From the NCBI RefSeq assembly GCF_036370855.1, contig NC_088100.1, forward strand, positions 41,178,254 to 41,242,253: a DNA stretch of 64,000 nt, in the 5' to 3' direction. Both the position numbers and the translations under genes were made by a program. How positions within the stretch are numbered: position 1 is the first letter of the stretch; each line of letters starts with the position of its first letter. Source of the stretch: Dromaius novaehollandiae (taxonomy: Eukaryota; Chordata; Aves; Casuariiformes; Dromaiidae). Shown in pieces: positions 10,901-25,700 of this stretch. The notes beneath the pieces were generated by a model, which worked only from the letters and a program-made list of their open reading frames with translations, did no database searches and was not told the origin of the DNA.

Positions 10901-13900
10901 TTATTTTTTGGACTAAACAGTAGCATCCTTTTCTGTACAAAAAAAAAAAAAAAAAGGCCAGAGAATCAGAATTCTTTATTGTATGTCTGCAAAACACTAG
11001 TTCTTGTACAGTTAGTGAAGCGACTGAATCCAAAATCTGACAGGTATAGCAGAATATAAGAAATTTTACAAGGGTATTGAACAATTTGTCAAGATTTCAA
11101 AGTTCCAATAGTTATTGTGCTCTTCACACAGCTTTTCCCTTGTAACTTCTCTGAGACTGCAAGAAACCTATAAATCAGTAAGAATTTCAGGCTACACTCT
11201 CTAACAAGTATACTGTGATTTAACCTAAAAGTCTATGCATCTTTATGCACTAGTTCTACCTTAATGTGCTCCTGCCATTCCCAGGAAGAGCTGGCATTCC
11301 ATTTGGCCAAGGGCCAAGCCATGTAAAACAGTAATGTAACTTGCAAGGAGATGTACATGCTACTCCAGAAGTTCTACAGTTGCTAATGGAAAAGGATAGG
11401 AAACTGAAAAAAAAATAAGGCCATGGAAGGAAATGGGGATGAACAGATGACTGAAGCAAGAGTGAAGCAGTTCTTTGAGGCCGCTAGGGGCCACTAGCTA
11501 TTAAAGTAAACAAAAGTAGTAAATATGGCCCGCCTTTTATTAAAATGGCAAGCATCCTTCTGTTAAATTTGCCCATGGGGAACAAAAGATAATGTTAATG
11601 TTTCCTTTTATTTAAGGACGGTTACTTCCCACTCCTTCCTCCAAATAAAGTTATTAGCATAGAAAAAGGAAGGTGTTCACAAAAGAGGCTGTGGCAGGGA
11701 ACAGTGCTTCTTGCTGGCAGGGGAATCTGTACCTCAGAGAGCTGCTATTTCCTCCTTCTGCCCAGCCCTGACTCTTATAGCAAATTACTCATTTTTGTTA
11801 TTGGTTATACCCACATCACTAATTTTGAGGTCATTCAGAATTTTGGTACACAGATCTATGAAAAAGATTAACAATTTACTTACCCATATATACAAGAAAT
11901 GTCAATCACAACATCTATCATATCACAGCAGAGCTCATAAGTCTGCATATCCACTGGAGTACTGTCCGTTGCAATATAGATTTTACTGACTACATCAAAT
12001 AAAAACGCTTTTTCAATCCCAGAATTCTATTTAAAAGAAGAAAGAAAAATAAAATGGAAACTATGTCTTCAAATTAACACCAAACTTTGCTCCCCTATTT
12101 GCCTATTACATAAAAAGCTAAGCTGCGTAAGTGAAAGTTCTTTTGCAATCATGCTGATTTCGAAAGAACTGCACAGCACTCTCATTTTTGTATCAAACAG
12201 TGATGCTCACAGACTTTCTAACAAAGATAAAGGATCACTGCACTGACCTATACATCCCTGCTCAAAAAAGCTTGCCTTAACATTCACAAAGCAGAAAAGA
12301 ACAAGCAATAGGAAAAAAAGGCAGTTTCTGGATCTGAATAGACATAATGCCAAGTCAGACTCCTGAACTCCCCCTCTCTGGAAAACATCTGAATAGCTTG
12401 CATTTATTTTCTGTTGAAAACATTCCAGAAAAATCTTTTGAGGTCAGGCTTTTGGGGTCTTGCTCTCCACTCTGACAGTGGACATAAGAAGAGGGCTTGT
12501 AATTTAAGGTTATTCTAGATGGACATTACAAAGGTGGAAACAAGAAAAGAAAAAGATATAATGGACAAGGAGGAACTGAAATACTGAGAGCAGCAGGGAC
12601 TACGGAATTAATTTCTTAAGGAAACTGAGAAGTTTTCTCATCAGGGCCTGTAACTGTGGTACCGCTTGGCTCCTTAGAGCATCTTTTAGGATCAAAGGAG
12701 AAAGACCAGTATTTTGGTGGTGATCTTTCAGCATTCAAGTAGCATTGGTGGTCACAGTCACGTTGATACTACTAAGGCTGGCTAATGTGATGACAGCTAT
12801 GTTCTTGTCATCCTGCCAAGCTGATTAAGACACTCTCTATACTGGAGATGTATCATATTTGCAGCTCTAAGAGGCTACCGAGGAATGCTAGCTCAGTCCC
12901 AGCTCAAACTCTTTGTGTAGATAAGGTAAACTGCCATAAGCCTCTGTTTCCTGAAAAAGAAGAGGAGAAAATGTGTACTGTTTAACTGAAAACAGTAGCT
13001 TTGCTTGCTGATACCAAGGGATTGCAACTGGGAAGTTGTCCCAGCATGAACACAAAGGGCAATTTCCCAGTATTGCTAAGGCTCAAGCTATCAAATATGC
13101 TTCAGAAAACCAAATACACAGGAAGAGAGGAATCTTTCTCCTATCAAGCCAATTTTTTTTCCATATATGGGCTTCCCTATTAATAGCTTGGGACTGTTGC
13201 CATAGCAGTTTTGTAATTACACTAAAAACACTCTGAAAACCCCTAATATGTTTTAACAGTTTTAGCTTGGTTTGCATTTACATTTTTTTCCTTCTTCTCT
13301 CTTCCTAAGTGAGCCATTAACGAGCCATTTAAGAGACTACAGTGACCTTCCCACTATCCCACACTTCTCAAATTCCCTGAAATAGGTGAAAAGATTTCAA
13401 TCTGGGTATGCTACTGTACGACAGCCAAGAATATTTTGGACAGTTTCATTTTAAAGAGGTTTAATTCTTCCACCAACACATAAGGAACTAAGACTGGAAG
13501 CACCCATCAATAATGACATAGTATGAGGCAAATTTCTTGTACTTCATTATGGAAAAGACTCCATGAATGGCACATTTCAGTAATTCATTAATAAAATATT
13601 ATTCAAAGTGAAGTATACACTCTGGATACTTTACGTGCATGGACATATGGGCTGAAGCACATGATATATAAGTGCTAAAGGAAGATCTCATTGTTATTTA
13701 CAACCACCAAGTGGTTGCAGAGAAGATGAAGTCAAACTCTTCTCAGAGCAGCAGAGTGGAAGGACAAGCAGCAGCAGACAAGTTGGAATTCTGACTTGAT
13801 ACAAGAAATAAAGAGTTTTCACCATAAGGGTGATCAAATACCAGAGCAGGCTGACCAGAGAGGTTGCAGAGTCCCCATCTTTGAAGCTGCTGAAAACACA

Positions 13901-16900
13901 ACCGGACACAGTCCTGAGCAGCCTGCTCAAACCAGCCTGGCTCTGAGCAGCAGGTTGGCCTAACTGGCTTCTAGAGGGCCCTTCCAAACTACATGGCTCT
14001 ATGAGTCTGTGTTCTCTGAGCACTAAGAACAAAAATGTATAAATATTTATTTTGCTTATTCTGGTCACATGTGAGAGTTGTGCAGTTTTAATTTTCAAAT
14101 AATACATTAATTTTCACAGCACCTCAAACTTCAAAAGATACTGTCAAATAGGATTAATCACAGGACTCAGGCTGTATAATAATAGCTGTAGATATCATAT
14201 GAATAGATAAGATATGATAGATGAATAGATACCTGTAATATATTGCCAAATGACTTATTTAAAAGAAGTAATTTTAGACAAAAGAGTTTGGAGGGCAAAC
14301 TCTGTAGCACCATTTATGAGGAGCTGATTATAAAATTTTCTATTATAAAAGGACAGACATACTGCTATAAATTCAGCTGTACAGGTAAAATGTTCTTTAA
14401 AATGTTAAGATTTCAGTAGCAAATATAATAAATAACCTTTAACAATGAGAAGTGTTTTTCCATCTCAGAACTCTAGAAGTTGCAGGCTGTCTATTCCTGC
14501 AGTGACGGTTTAAAAGGTTTCCATCCTGAGATGTCTGCCATGCCTGGTGGTAGGAGCAGCAGAAAATCTGAGTAGTGGCTATTCAGTTATCGCACATTGG
14601 AGCTTAGTATCTTAACAGAAACCAGCATAATTTTCAGTTTAAACTAATATGTCATGTTATGACCTGCTGAGTAACAGGCACCCGTTTGTTTCTGCTGATC
14701 TTTGCATTGTGACAGAAACTTCTGCAAAGTGGTAGGATGGACTGCCAGGGGTAGCAACCACTTAAATTGTACAGGCATGACTTGACAGATTTCATCTGCC
14801 AGAGTTTTTAGTGTGCCTTTAACTGATGAAAGAAAGGACTTACCACAGTGCTCATAAACAGCTCAGGGGAAAAAAAAATACCGGTACAAAAAATAATTAC
14901 AAGGTCTTAAGAAGTCAGGAAACACTGGACATTAAAAAAACACTATTCAAGTAGACATTATACAACTAATACTCAGTGACAGAAGATGATTGTAAGAAAT
15001 GAACTATTTTTCTTACTAGAGCACAAGGCACCTTATTAGAGAACAAAAGCCAATAGCTACCTTATTCAGCTGAATGAAATCCTGCCACTTATGTCAATGA
15101 GAGCAGGGTCAGAATAAGCATTAATCATCTGTGCCATAACCCCACCAGACTGTAAGAAAATGCAGTATGCGCAAGAAGCTTCTCTGTTCACTATGGAGCG
15201 TTTGACAGAAGTGTCCCTAATAAGAACAAGGCAGCTCATTGGGAAAAATCCTCTACCATGAAGCTATATGTGTGACTACACTTTGGATTGGTCAAAAATA
15301 TTAGGAAGCTGAAATTCAAACCATGTCCTTCAACTATAGTAGATCTGATAAAGCAGAATGCAGTTTCTATTCTTCAAATGGGGTGGGTTCAGTGAAACTG
15401 GTGGTATTACTCCCACTACTAGGTTAGGTGAAGTGGCATATCCTTTTCCTTCTTGAAATTATGAACGGTACGCCAGGATCTGACCCTGAAAAGTCATTTT
15501 TCAAGGAACTTTGAGGATATCAGCAGGAATTTACAGTTAGGCATGAATTTTGGGCAGTTATTTAAACAGGCCTTGTGGCAAACAGAAGATTTAGTGAATA
15601 TTAAACACTACATTTGGATTTACAGATTGTGAAATTTAAATAATAAAATTAAAAAAAAACTAATTTAATTTTCTCCATGATAACTCATTGATCATTTTTA
15701 ATGCACATTTTTCTAAACAACAACATAAAAGCCCTAAAAGAAAAAAGGAAAATCCACATTCTCATGCCACGTAACTTGATTACTCAGTATGGCCATGGCA
15801 GTTAAAAAGCAGATAGCCCTCTACATGAAGCTCATACAGTGTTAGCAGAGATTTAGATGGTTTTTGAATGCCAGACCAACAGTGTTATTTTATGCTTTAT
15901 AGGCAGCTGGAGTAAAGAATGTAGAAGCTTACACACTGTGGCACTATAAGAAGTTATGCAAAAACCTACTATGAACTTAAAGTGACCACAGATCTATTTT
16001 CATAATCACCAGCTATTTGTGCTGGAAAGTTTTCGTGGCATAAACTAAAGCATATTCTCATGAATACTGCTCAATTGCAGAAACTAAACCAGAACACCAA
16101 ACCCAATTTTGATATCTAACGCATGGCTTCCTGAGGTAAGGCATGACCAAAATCCACGTCAAGATTCCTAACCTGATTTGTTCTCACTGAGTTGTTAAAG
16201 TGCAAAGGCACCCACTATTTAATTCTACCATGGAGAATAATGTTTTCTCTTCCTATCGTTGCACATAAATTCATTCCGAGTTTACTACATACAGTGCTCT
16301 TCCACAACAGAAGGCAAGCAAACTGAGGACACGAGAGCAAGACTTTAGCTGTACATCATTAACAAACCGGATTATACTCTATTTGGACTTAAAAAAAAAA
16401 AAAAACAATTTGAGACTCCTTCCCCTACTGTGGACCATCTCTCAGGAACACTTTTTCAAAGTTCCCATTCATTTGAAGGAGTTGTTCTTCCTTACCAATT
16501 ACATGTGATATTCTAGGTATTATTGAAGCTGCCTGCTGGGTGTCCAAAACACAAGAAACTGCAACCAGTCATTCAGGAAAAAGCCCATGATTGATTTATC
16601 AGTGGTTCAGTACAGACTCTCCACTAATTCCAAGCAACAAGCAGACCCCATGTAGAGACCAGAGTCACAATCTGAGTGACTGGGATGACTGGCACAAGGA
16701 AGGCAACCATCTAGAAGAAAACAGCCCTAAGACTGTGTAGCATATTCAGCATAATATCTAATTGCTCCAGAACTGGATAATCATCACCCTTTCATTACCT
16801 TTCTACCCTATGTGCAGACTGGATGATAACTGGCAAGCAGTCCAGCAACTTTGAAGAAAGACCTCCCCGTAAACCTGGCCCTCCTTTACAGCAACACATC

Positions 16901-19709
16901 CAACTTCTTCCTCTCTCTTCTCTCTCTAATTTCACACCCAGTATTGAAAGACTGTAAAGTCTAATTATATCTTACCACGCTGTTGAACAATATTACATAA
17001 TCCCATCACATCGAAATCACAAAAAGGGACAACAGAATACCTTACTTGGAAATTGAAGCTTGACAAATTTGTGCTATATGCAAGGTGCAAAATTATAATA
17101 CTGGGAAGAAGAGTACAGTTTCACAACCCGCTGTGACCTAACTACCACCAAAAGGGGAGTTCCCCCTTTTCCCAACCTACCCACTCCGTAACCTTTGCTC
17201 ACAACCACATGTTCCCACATCTTATCTTGTGCCAAAACAAGAGCATTTTGGACTCCTCCATGAGCTGCTTTTAACTAAACAGTCAAAAGAACTGGACGGT
17301 CTTTTGCTGCATTAGCGTGTATCACACTGATTCCACAAGGCAATAGCTGAGTGCCAGGACCAGTACAAGGAGGGGAGGGGACCACACAGACAGGAACAGT
17401 GGAACAAACAATCACCCCTTCAGTGGTAACAAGCAGTTAGATTGCTTCCCAATTGGCCTTGAGCATAACTATGAAACTTGGAATGGATTCTTATCTCTGG
17501 AAATTTTAAGGCAAGTGAAGATTTTCTTAAGAGAGGTAAGCTTCAATAAGAGGTAGAAGTAATTATAGGAGGTATTATAGACTTCCCTACATAGGAGGTC
17601 AGACTAGACAATGTTCCTTTAAGAATTTATTTAAATGGATTCTAAGTACTACTTAAAAAACAAACATACACATAGCTTTGCAACATTCAAGTTAATGTAT
17701 GAGTAGAGAAGTAATGACTGCTAACCCACTTTGTGTGTTGTTTTCATTCAGTAGCTTAGTGTGACTATCTCAGTAGCACAGCAAGACTGTTTAACAGACA
17801 GGAAGGTGGGGGTCAAGCTTCACATCACTACATTTCAACAAATTTTTGCTAATTTCTCTGGAAGTTCACATTGCTTACAATCTCTCAGAAGGTTCTCAAC
17901 AGATATCTGAACATGCATGTTGTATATAGCTGGATCTACAAAGTACATAACAAGTACTTACTGAGATAAAGATGTTAAGTAGGTTTTCCAGTGTTGGCAG
18001 CTGTGGAATCAGTTTCTGTACCACTTTGCTAAAGGCTTCAAATATAGAATGATCATATATGCTTGTCAGATAAAAGCTGGAAAAAAATGTCACCATATTT
18101 TCTTTTTAGCCACATACTGTGAACATGATGTACCTTGCATATGAGTGAAATGAAATATTGTCAAAGCATCAAGTGCCTAAAATTATGCAATTACCCCTTG
18201 TGATCAAAAGTTACACGTTGTAACTGAAACACAGGACTTCATACAGGAAACTATACACTCTCATGATTATATTTGGCATGACAGTACACATGTCTATACA
18301 CAAAATCCTAGACACCTCAATCTAGCACTTGATGTAGAATTTTATGATGTGATTCTCATCTTGATATTCTTAGGAAAGTATTTTTCATACTGCAAGAGAG
18401 CAATATTACTGAATATATATATTATGATTTACATTTTGAAAGTTGTGGACTAATTTAACAACATGATGATGCAGTCAAGTTGTTAAAAGCTCTAAGAGTT
18501 GGCATGTTCATGAAACAGGTCTCTTTTTATTAATATATTTGTACTTGGCTTTAAAACCTAAGAATGACATGAAAACTTGATGTCTCCTAGTTCCTAGTCT
18601 GCAAAAATACATTATTGTTTATTATTTGCTACAATAATCTGCTTTATCCACAGACATAATGCAGAGACACAGCATCTGTCTTCCCAAGCAGCTCTGAGCA
18701 GGCTGCAGCAGCAAGGACTGGCGGTTGGGAAGGGATTACAAGACAGAGGATGGCTTTCAAAGAAGGCAAAAGGGATATGATTGGCAAATACAGTCTACTG
18801 GGGGCTGCCATTTTCCAAACTATTTTACTTCAAGATAGCAGCTGCAGCAAAAACTGGCAAGACTAAGGCTTATTCATCATCTGTTTGTAAGTACTTCCCC
18901 TCCCCATCTTTCCCTTCAAGACAGCACCCAGAAAAACAATCCTTTGTTGGGCTCAGGTCAGATGCAATGCCTGTGACCAACCTTTTCATTTATACATCAA
19001 ATTCTTGTTGCCTGCTACTTCAATGGAACAGAAAATTATAACTTGTCAGATCAGCTGCTCTCATCTTTGACTTAAGATTCTTTGCAGAGCAACTTCTCTC
19101 ACCTGAGGTGAATCTTCTCCAATCCAGCATCTGCAAGGTCATCATTTGCCCTCTGGTGAATATCTCTCTGCGTTTCAATCTTGTGGTCATCAGATAAGCC
19201 ATCTACTTTATGGATAAAGATTTCAAAGTTGATATCTGGATTCACTTTATAGGCTCTGGTCACAGTAAGATGCAGCCGAGCTAATGCTTCCATATAATCA
19301 TCCTAATGAAGGAAAAATAAAAGCTACAACTATAGGAATGTTTTAAAAAATAAAAATTTTATGATACTTAGTTTTAGATAATGCTACAGTTCAACAACAG
19401 CCTAAGTTTTTTTTTTCCCTCCCTGATATTGTAAGTAGAATCCTGGGCCTACATCCAACACGTGCACTGATCTCACACTGTCAGTACTTGGGAATCTGAG
19501 CAAGAAGCTTGAGTGTTAAAGCAAACTAGTTAACCGCTTCTGAACGTCTTGAAGAGAGACATTTAAAATAACCAAACAGCTCTTCCAGTTTTAATGACTT
19601 TCTTTAAATGTGTGTTTGTAACTAAGTTATTTATTTGCTTTCTTCATGCTTTCCACTCCATTTCCCTATTGCTGAAGGAAGAAAAGAAAAAGTAGCTTAA
19701 AAACCCCCC

Positions 19710-19744
<35 letters not shown>

Positions 19745-22700
19745 TGAGAATCAATAACAAATATCAGTGCTCCAGTGCCTCTGAAAATCATCTCATAGTC
19801 AAATGTAGGATCAAAGAAGTCAATCTGCCCAGGAAAATCCCATATCTGAAAGTTGACAAAGGAGCTGTTGGAAACATCCTCTCTGCAGATTTTGTTTGTG
19901 CTCTCCAAGAAGAGGGTCTCATTTGGCGACATTTTGTGAAAGACAACTTTCTGAATGGAAGACTTCCCACTTCTTCTCAATCCCATTAGCAGGATTCTTG
20001 GCTTAACTTCGGTACTGAAGGGATCATTGAAATCCAAAACTGAATGAAATAACACAAGAAGAAAAATAGTATACTACAGCAATATAATATAATCACACAT
20101 AGACATCCTAAAATATCTAATTTTACTCTCCATCATAATCAGCTGCAGGTTTTTTGCATAATAACTGATACCATTACCATCCAGTTAAAGAATATACTCT
20201 TAACTAAAAGACTTTTACAACCTTTCAGCAATTCTCCCACAGCAGCCTGAAGACTGACTGTTCAATAGTTTTTTGCACTAGGCACTTCATGACACACTGT
20301 AATTGGCATCGTAACAAAGTTGGTGGGTTAGAAGACCAACCAAGGAAATGGGATCTGACTGCAAACTCTCAGCGAGGTAATCTCAATCTAGCAAAGTTTG
20401 CAAGACTTGGCTCTGACTGAACATTTTGACTTACATACACTAATATGGGAAGGGGAGGGAGAGTTGCAGTTCTTTCTTCCATAATGTAAACCAACAGTGT
20501 GCTTCTCTGAGATTAAGACAACAGAAAGCAGTGTTTAAAAAAAAATTCTTTACTGCTACAGCTTGGAGCCTAGACATTGTAATTTCGGAAATTCAGAAGC
20601 TACAAAAAAGCATTTTCCCTCCTTATTCCAGTCTGGATTTTGGAGGAAAACTGATGCATCTTCTCTACTGCAACTTAATATTCTTTGCCTCTTTAGGTGG
20701 AATAGATATAATTTGATTAACATGTAGAAAATCAATGCAAGTATAAATAATTTACTTTTGAATAATTGCAAATATACTCAATATTTGTGTAATACATCCA
20801 TCTGTATAACTTAACTGTGTTTTTTTCTCTAAAACAGAAAAACTGCTGATTTATTTTAAGAACAATTATTGATTCGTAAATGAAATGGCATGTTATATCT
20901 GTGTTTATCTGAGCATAAACAGGAGGTGGGAAAAGACCTCATATTACAATGCTGATACAAAACAAATTCATGTCTCTAGACAAAAACCTTGAAAAACAAA
21001 TGCTATGGTTTTATACATACTTATTACTGTTTGGTCCAGAATTTATAAAAATACATAGATGGCATGCTGTCCGACAGTATCACGTGAAAACTGCTTTTTA
21101 TTATTATTTTTTTTTTAATAACTTCACTGAAAATATTTAGTAGAAACAGAAAGCATCCTGAAGGACAGATGTGAAGTACTGCTAAATACCATTTCCAAAC
21201 TGTTACTGGCCATTCTGAAAACATATTTTATTAAAAAATATGTCAGTTTTTGCCAGCATTTCCAACTTTTCCATAGAATGCTTTTGGCAAGGGAGAGAAA
21301 TAACCTTACTTCTCTCCAAAGGAGAAAGGCTTTCTTTTTTGGCTTTCTTTTTTAAATCGTAACTGCAGCGAATCACTGGTCTGATACGGAAAAGTTTTCT
21401 TCACGTTATTCGGCCCTATCAGTTATTTCTGAAATATAGTGCATCATGACTAATGCATTCTCCTCCCTGGATATCTCTGTAAAGCTGCTCAGAAAATTTA
21501 GGTAAACTGTCCTTCTCACTATATTATCTTTGAGGCCTTTCAAGAGCTCTGTTTCCTTCACTGCATCAGATACAGGCTCTCTCTGCCTTTCAGGTTCCCC
21601 AGAAGTTACGCCTGCCAAATCCCAGCATAAGATAAATCCTTGTCTGTTTCCTGCCAGGAATGCCAGGCTATATCCTGAGTTTTATCTGTTCCCGTCACAT
21701 TTTGTCTCCTGTTCCCCATACCTTTGGGAAAGATCCCTCAATGATAACCAGAAAGATAATTTCTTATGAAGAGTCACCTCTAACTTGATTAAAAGAGACC
21801 AATATTTCCTGAAAATAATTCAATAATTAGCAAGAGGCTATTACTGCTGACTTATTTGTTTTTATGAAATATGCTACTGTTTTCCACTTCCCAGTCTTCT
21901 TGCCCTATTTGCTTATTTTACACATATGTCCTATACTTGCTTCAAATTATGACCTTTTCAGGACTGTATCTTTTTTCAATGAGACTTAAATAGGCACTAT
22001 ATAGAACTAAAAATGTCAGATGTGCATGATACCAAAGCGAGAGATGCTCCTCATAACATAAAAGAGAAAGTAAAACAGAAGTACAAATTATTTTCCCACA
22101 TTTTAGGATAAAAGTCTTCATTCTCCCCAAACTTGTCCACCTTAGCAAGAAAAGAATAGAAAAGAAAGCAGCAAAATTGCCCAAACTCAGAATAACTTAT
22201 CTCTGTTAAATTCTCATTTATGGATCGGTCTTTCTATCCATAATTTCAGTGTTCAGTAACTACCATAAAAAGTCGACACCAGAAGTAAGCTTCTTTTTGT
22301 ATCGATAGGCTCTTGTTCAAGTAATTTACCTAAATCTAAATTGTTTATGAAAACCACTAACATTTTCCTCCTCCACCCATCTCTAAAAAAAAAAAAAACC
22401 TGCATGTGTATACTTGCATGTGGTATCTGTTAACAGTAATGATCAAAAATAATAGTATGAACAGATTGACGCAGGACTGATGTAGGTGGAAAAAGATTAT
22501 CCTAATAGTAATGCAAGGAGAAGGGAGTTATCAGCCTGTAGGTTAGCCTTCATTTGAATCTTTCCAATTTCTATTTACAGAGGGAATGCTGTAACCTTGA
22601 CACTGATACAAAGGCTCAAGAAGTACTAGCCCAACGTGCAAACTCAAATTTCAAAACATGCAATACATACCAGTACTAAAGTGATTCTAATAATAACGAC

Positions 22701-25700
22701 ATTATCCCACATGAATTTCTAACTCAGCTTTAAAACAATCTCATCCAATTACAAATACCCTTGACAATAGATAGTTACATCATGCTGCTGGACAGGAGGA
22801 GTGAGTCTGTTAGTTAAATGTGTGAACTCCAAAAGCCACAGGAGGGCTTCTCTTCTTTAAGAAATCAGACATCCTGGAAGCTATCAGAAGCAAGAGGTCA
22901 GCTCGGCAGGTGTATACTTCCTCTGCAATGGGACTTACAGAACAGTACTGGGCTCATGAGGAGTCCATTTCTAAGACGGTTAGGCTCTCACACGCTATTG
23001 AATAATTTGTCTTAAACTCTGTAAAAGGTACTTCTCCAATAAATATGATTACAGCACATTCCCTGCCTATCTGCAAAACAAAGGCCTGGGAACACACTGA
23101 TTTCTTATGCTACCTACCCTAGTTTGAAACAGGTGTCACTAAGACGGAACATTTTGTAGTGTCAATGCAGTTATATTAGCATAGAGGTACTTCTGGGAGT
23201 AAACCATGCTGTTACATCCATAAGCACATAAATATATAGCTATCCACACCTAGGGTATATCAGTTTAATAGTTTCAGGTATCTCTAATCAAAATAGCTAA
23301 AAATTGCTGCATTTAGAGTAGGTGTGTAACTTTGAAATGTCCTTTGATACCGAGCTGAAAAGGGTACTTTACGTGGACGTAGAAAGCTTTCAAACACTCC
23401 TGTGATATCCTGTCTGCAGTGTCAAGCATAAGCAACACAAAGAACAGATGCCAGTACTAAACCTGCAGGATAAGGCTCACAGCACAAAATGGTCAGGTTT
23501 AAATCGCTATCAGACAGCAGGCTAAACACACTAGCTGTCAAGTAGAACCAGACTTCTCTCACTAATTGCATAACAAACTATTCAACAGCAATTCAGAGCA
23601 CAAAACAATTACTTTTCTTTCCCCTTTTCTGCTGAGATGAGTTTTGAATCACAAAAAAGTGGCACAAACATCTGTTCATACACGTGTCCTTCTTGCATAT
23701 ACCCTGCATACTTAAGTGACCAACTTTATTCCAAAAGTATCAAAATACAAAAGAAGCAACTTCATGAACAGCAATTTAAGTTGTGATCCTGTATTTCTTG
23801 GACAGGCAAATACACTGAGGTTACCTGGAGTTCTTCTCAAGTTAAGATTGTTGATCAGGAAAAGCTAAGTTGGTGAAAGATAATGAGCAAGACACCTAGA
23901 AGAAAACCTGACAAGGAAAGAAAGTTCATTAAGTCTTCTATCCCTTTTTTGTCACCCTCTCCACCTGCTCATAGAAGTAGTTTGTATTCACTTAAGAGTC
24001 AGTTATCTTCGTATTACTGATTTCTTATTAACCTAAATATTTTCATTTTTTAGATTAGAAATGGATTTGAATTAGATACCTTAAGGTTTTGATGATTTGG
24101 CCAATCACAAATTTTAAAGTAATGGAATGATCTGAGTCCCAGTCTTACCTTTCAGCTTTAAGAGGAACAAGAAAACAGGAGTTAATTTTCCAGTTATGTG
24201 TTGAGAGAGAGATCAGGAGCATTTCTAAAGATGAATTATAATTAAGCATAACATGAGGAATAACCACAGCTTAGCAACTCAGCACAGCGTTACCACTACA
24301 GAAGTTAAAGCTACACAACAGATGCTCCTATGTACTAATGTTACAGAACAGAAGTTTTATTCACAGTCAACATTTGGGCAGAGGGGACCAAGAAAAGAGC
24401 CTGCCCATTTATTACAAAACCCAATGAGCTGAAAAACATGCAAAGCTTGAAGGAATCCTTTGCACAGGAGTGCATTTCACATCCAGAGGTGATGATCAAA
24501 TCTGTACTCTGTTCTTCAAGCATCATACACAGCTTTTGGAAACACAAGAGCAGGATGTACATCAGGAATGTAAATAATCTTGGTCTTGCCTGTTTGTACC
24601 TCTTGAGTCTTAGTTACCCAAGAATTACAGCTTCACAAGTCTTACAGTGTCAGCATAAAACATCCCTCTGGCACCACCTACTGGCTCATGAGTGGGTGAG
24701 CCCGTGTCACTACAATGACTGATACAGTGTTGAGAAGTCAGTAACTCGGATCCCATGCGTTTTAAATACATTTGAAAGGCCTTGACATGTATTATCACAT
24801 ACTGTGCTCTTGTCAATTATCATCTGTGAAACACTGTCAGGTTGGAGCAGTGCACAGATGAAACCCCCTTCAAGTAAAATAGCTGCAGGAGGTGATGTCG
24901 GTAACTTGGTAAGAAGCAGCCCATCCTCCTAATGAAACACAGCCAACTTTTGCTAATCCACAGGCAACAATATCTAGAAAGTAATAAGCTGCAGTCAACA
25001 TACTGCTCTACTGTTCCTGTCGACCTGAACAGCAATTGCAGCATCTTTCTGTGACTGGAAAAAACACGTGCCACAATACTTCCCCACTTACAGAGGAATA
25101 ATTAACCTTTGCTCTAGGATGATGCTACAGTACTTTCTGTTTTGATGGGTACTGTCTTGTCAATAAAACAAACCAAAGATCCAGGATTTAATAGTGTTTC
25201 CTCCACCTTACCCTGTTCTTTAATGCACAAGTTTTCTATAGATGCCAAATGTATACCATGATTTCATTAATGTGCATCTATCCATACATCCTGCAACTTG
25301 TAAAGCATTTCAGCCATCAGAAGGGAAAACAACTTATTCAAAGCTTTACAAGAAGTAGTTTGAATAATGTGCTTAATAAAAGCCCTTAAAGAACAGTCGT
25401 CTGGCTGATGCTTTATTGCCTTTTTCAAAGAATTAAACTCCAGCTTGTTCTGTATGCAATGGAGCTTACAAAGTCTAATTGGCTACAGATTTCTACTTTG
25501 TGTCCCCTTCCCACCACAATAACCCCAACTTCCCCCAAATATCTTATGACACATCCTCCAAATAACAGATATAACATGCTGTGACCGATCTGGAGCTAAA
25601 CACACGTCAGTTGGCTAGACAGTTCACATGTGTGCTCCGGTTAGCCAACTGCTGCCAAAGAGAACACGTACATCTGCTCAAAAAGGCTTTCATTTGCATC

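Larger units (their letters stand above)
12027..17961 (-). other. RRAGD intron 4
   Basis: The second longest intron at 5.9 kb. It contains a CR1 copy (about 13705-14014), a possible MIR-like fragment at 12880-12960, and a possible ancient CR1 3' end near 17583-17645. The remainder is unremarkable AT-rich sequence with no convincing open frame. Confidence 0.85.

Noticed and set aside
13694-14107. 137-codon minus-strand frame
   Set aside because: Antisense of a CR1 fragment.
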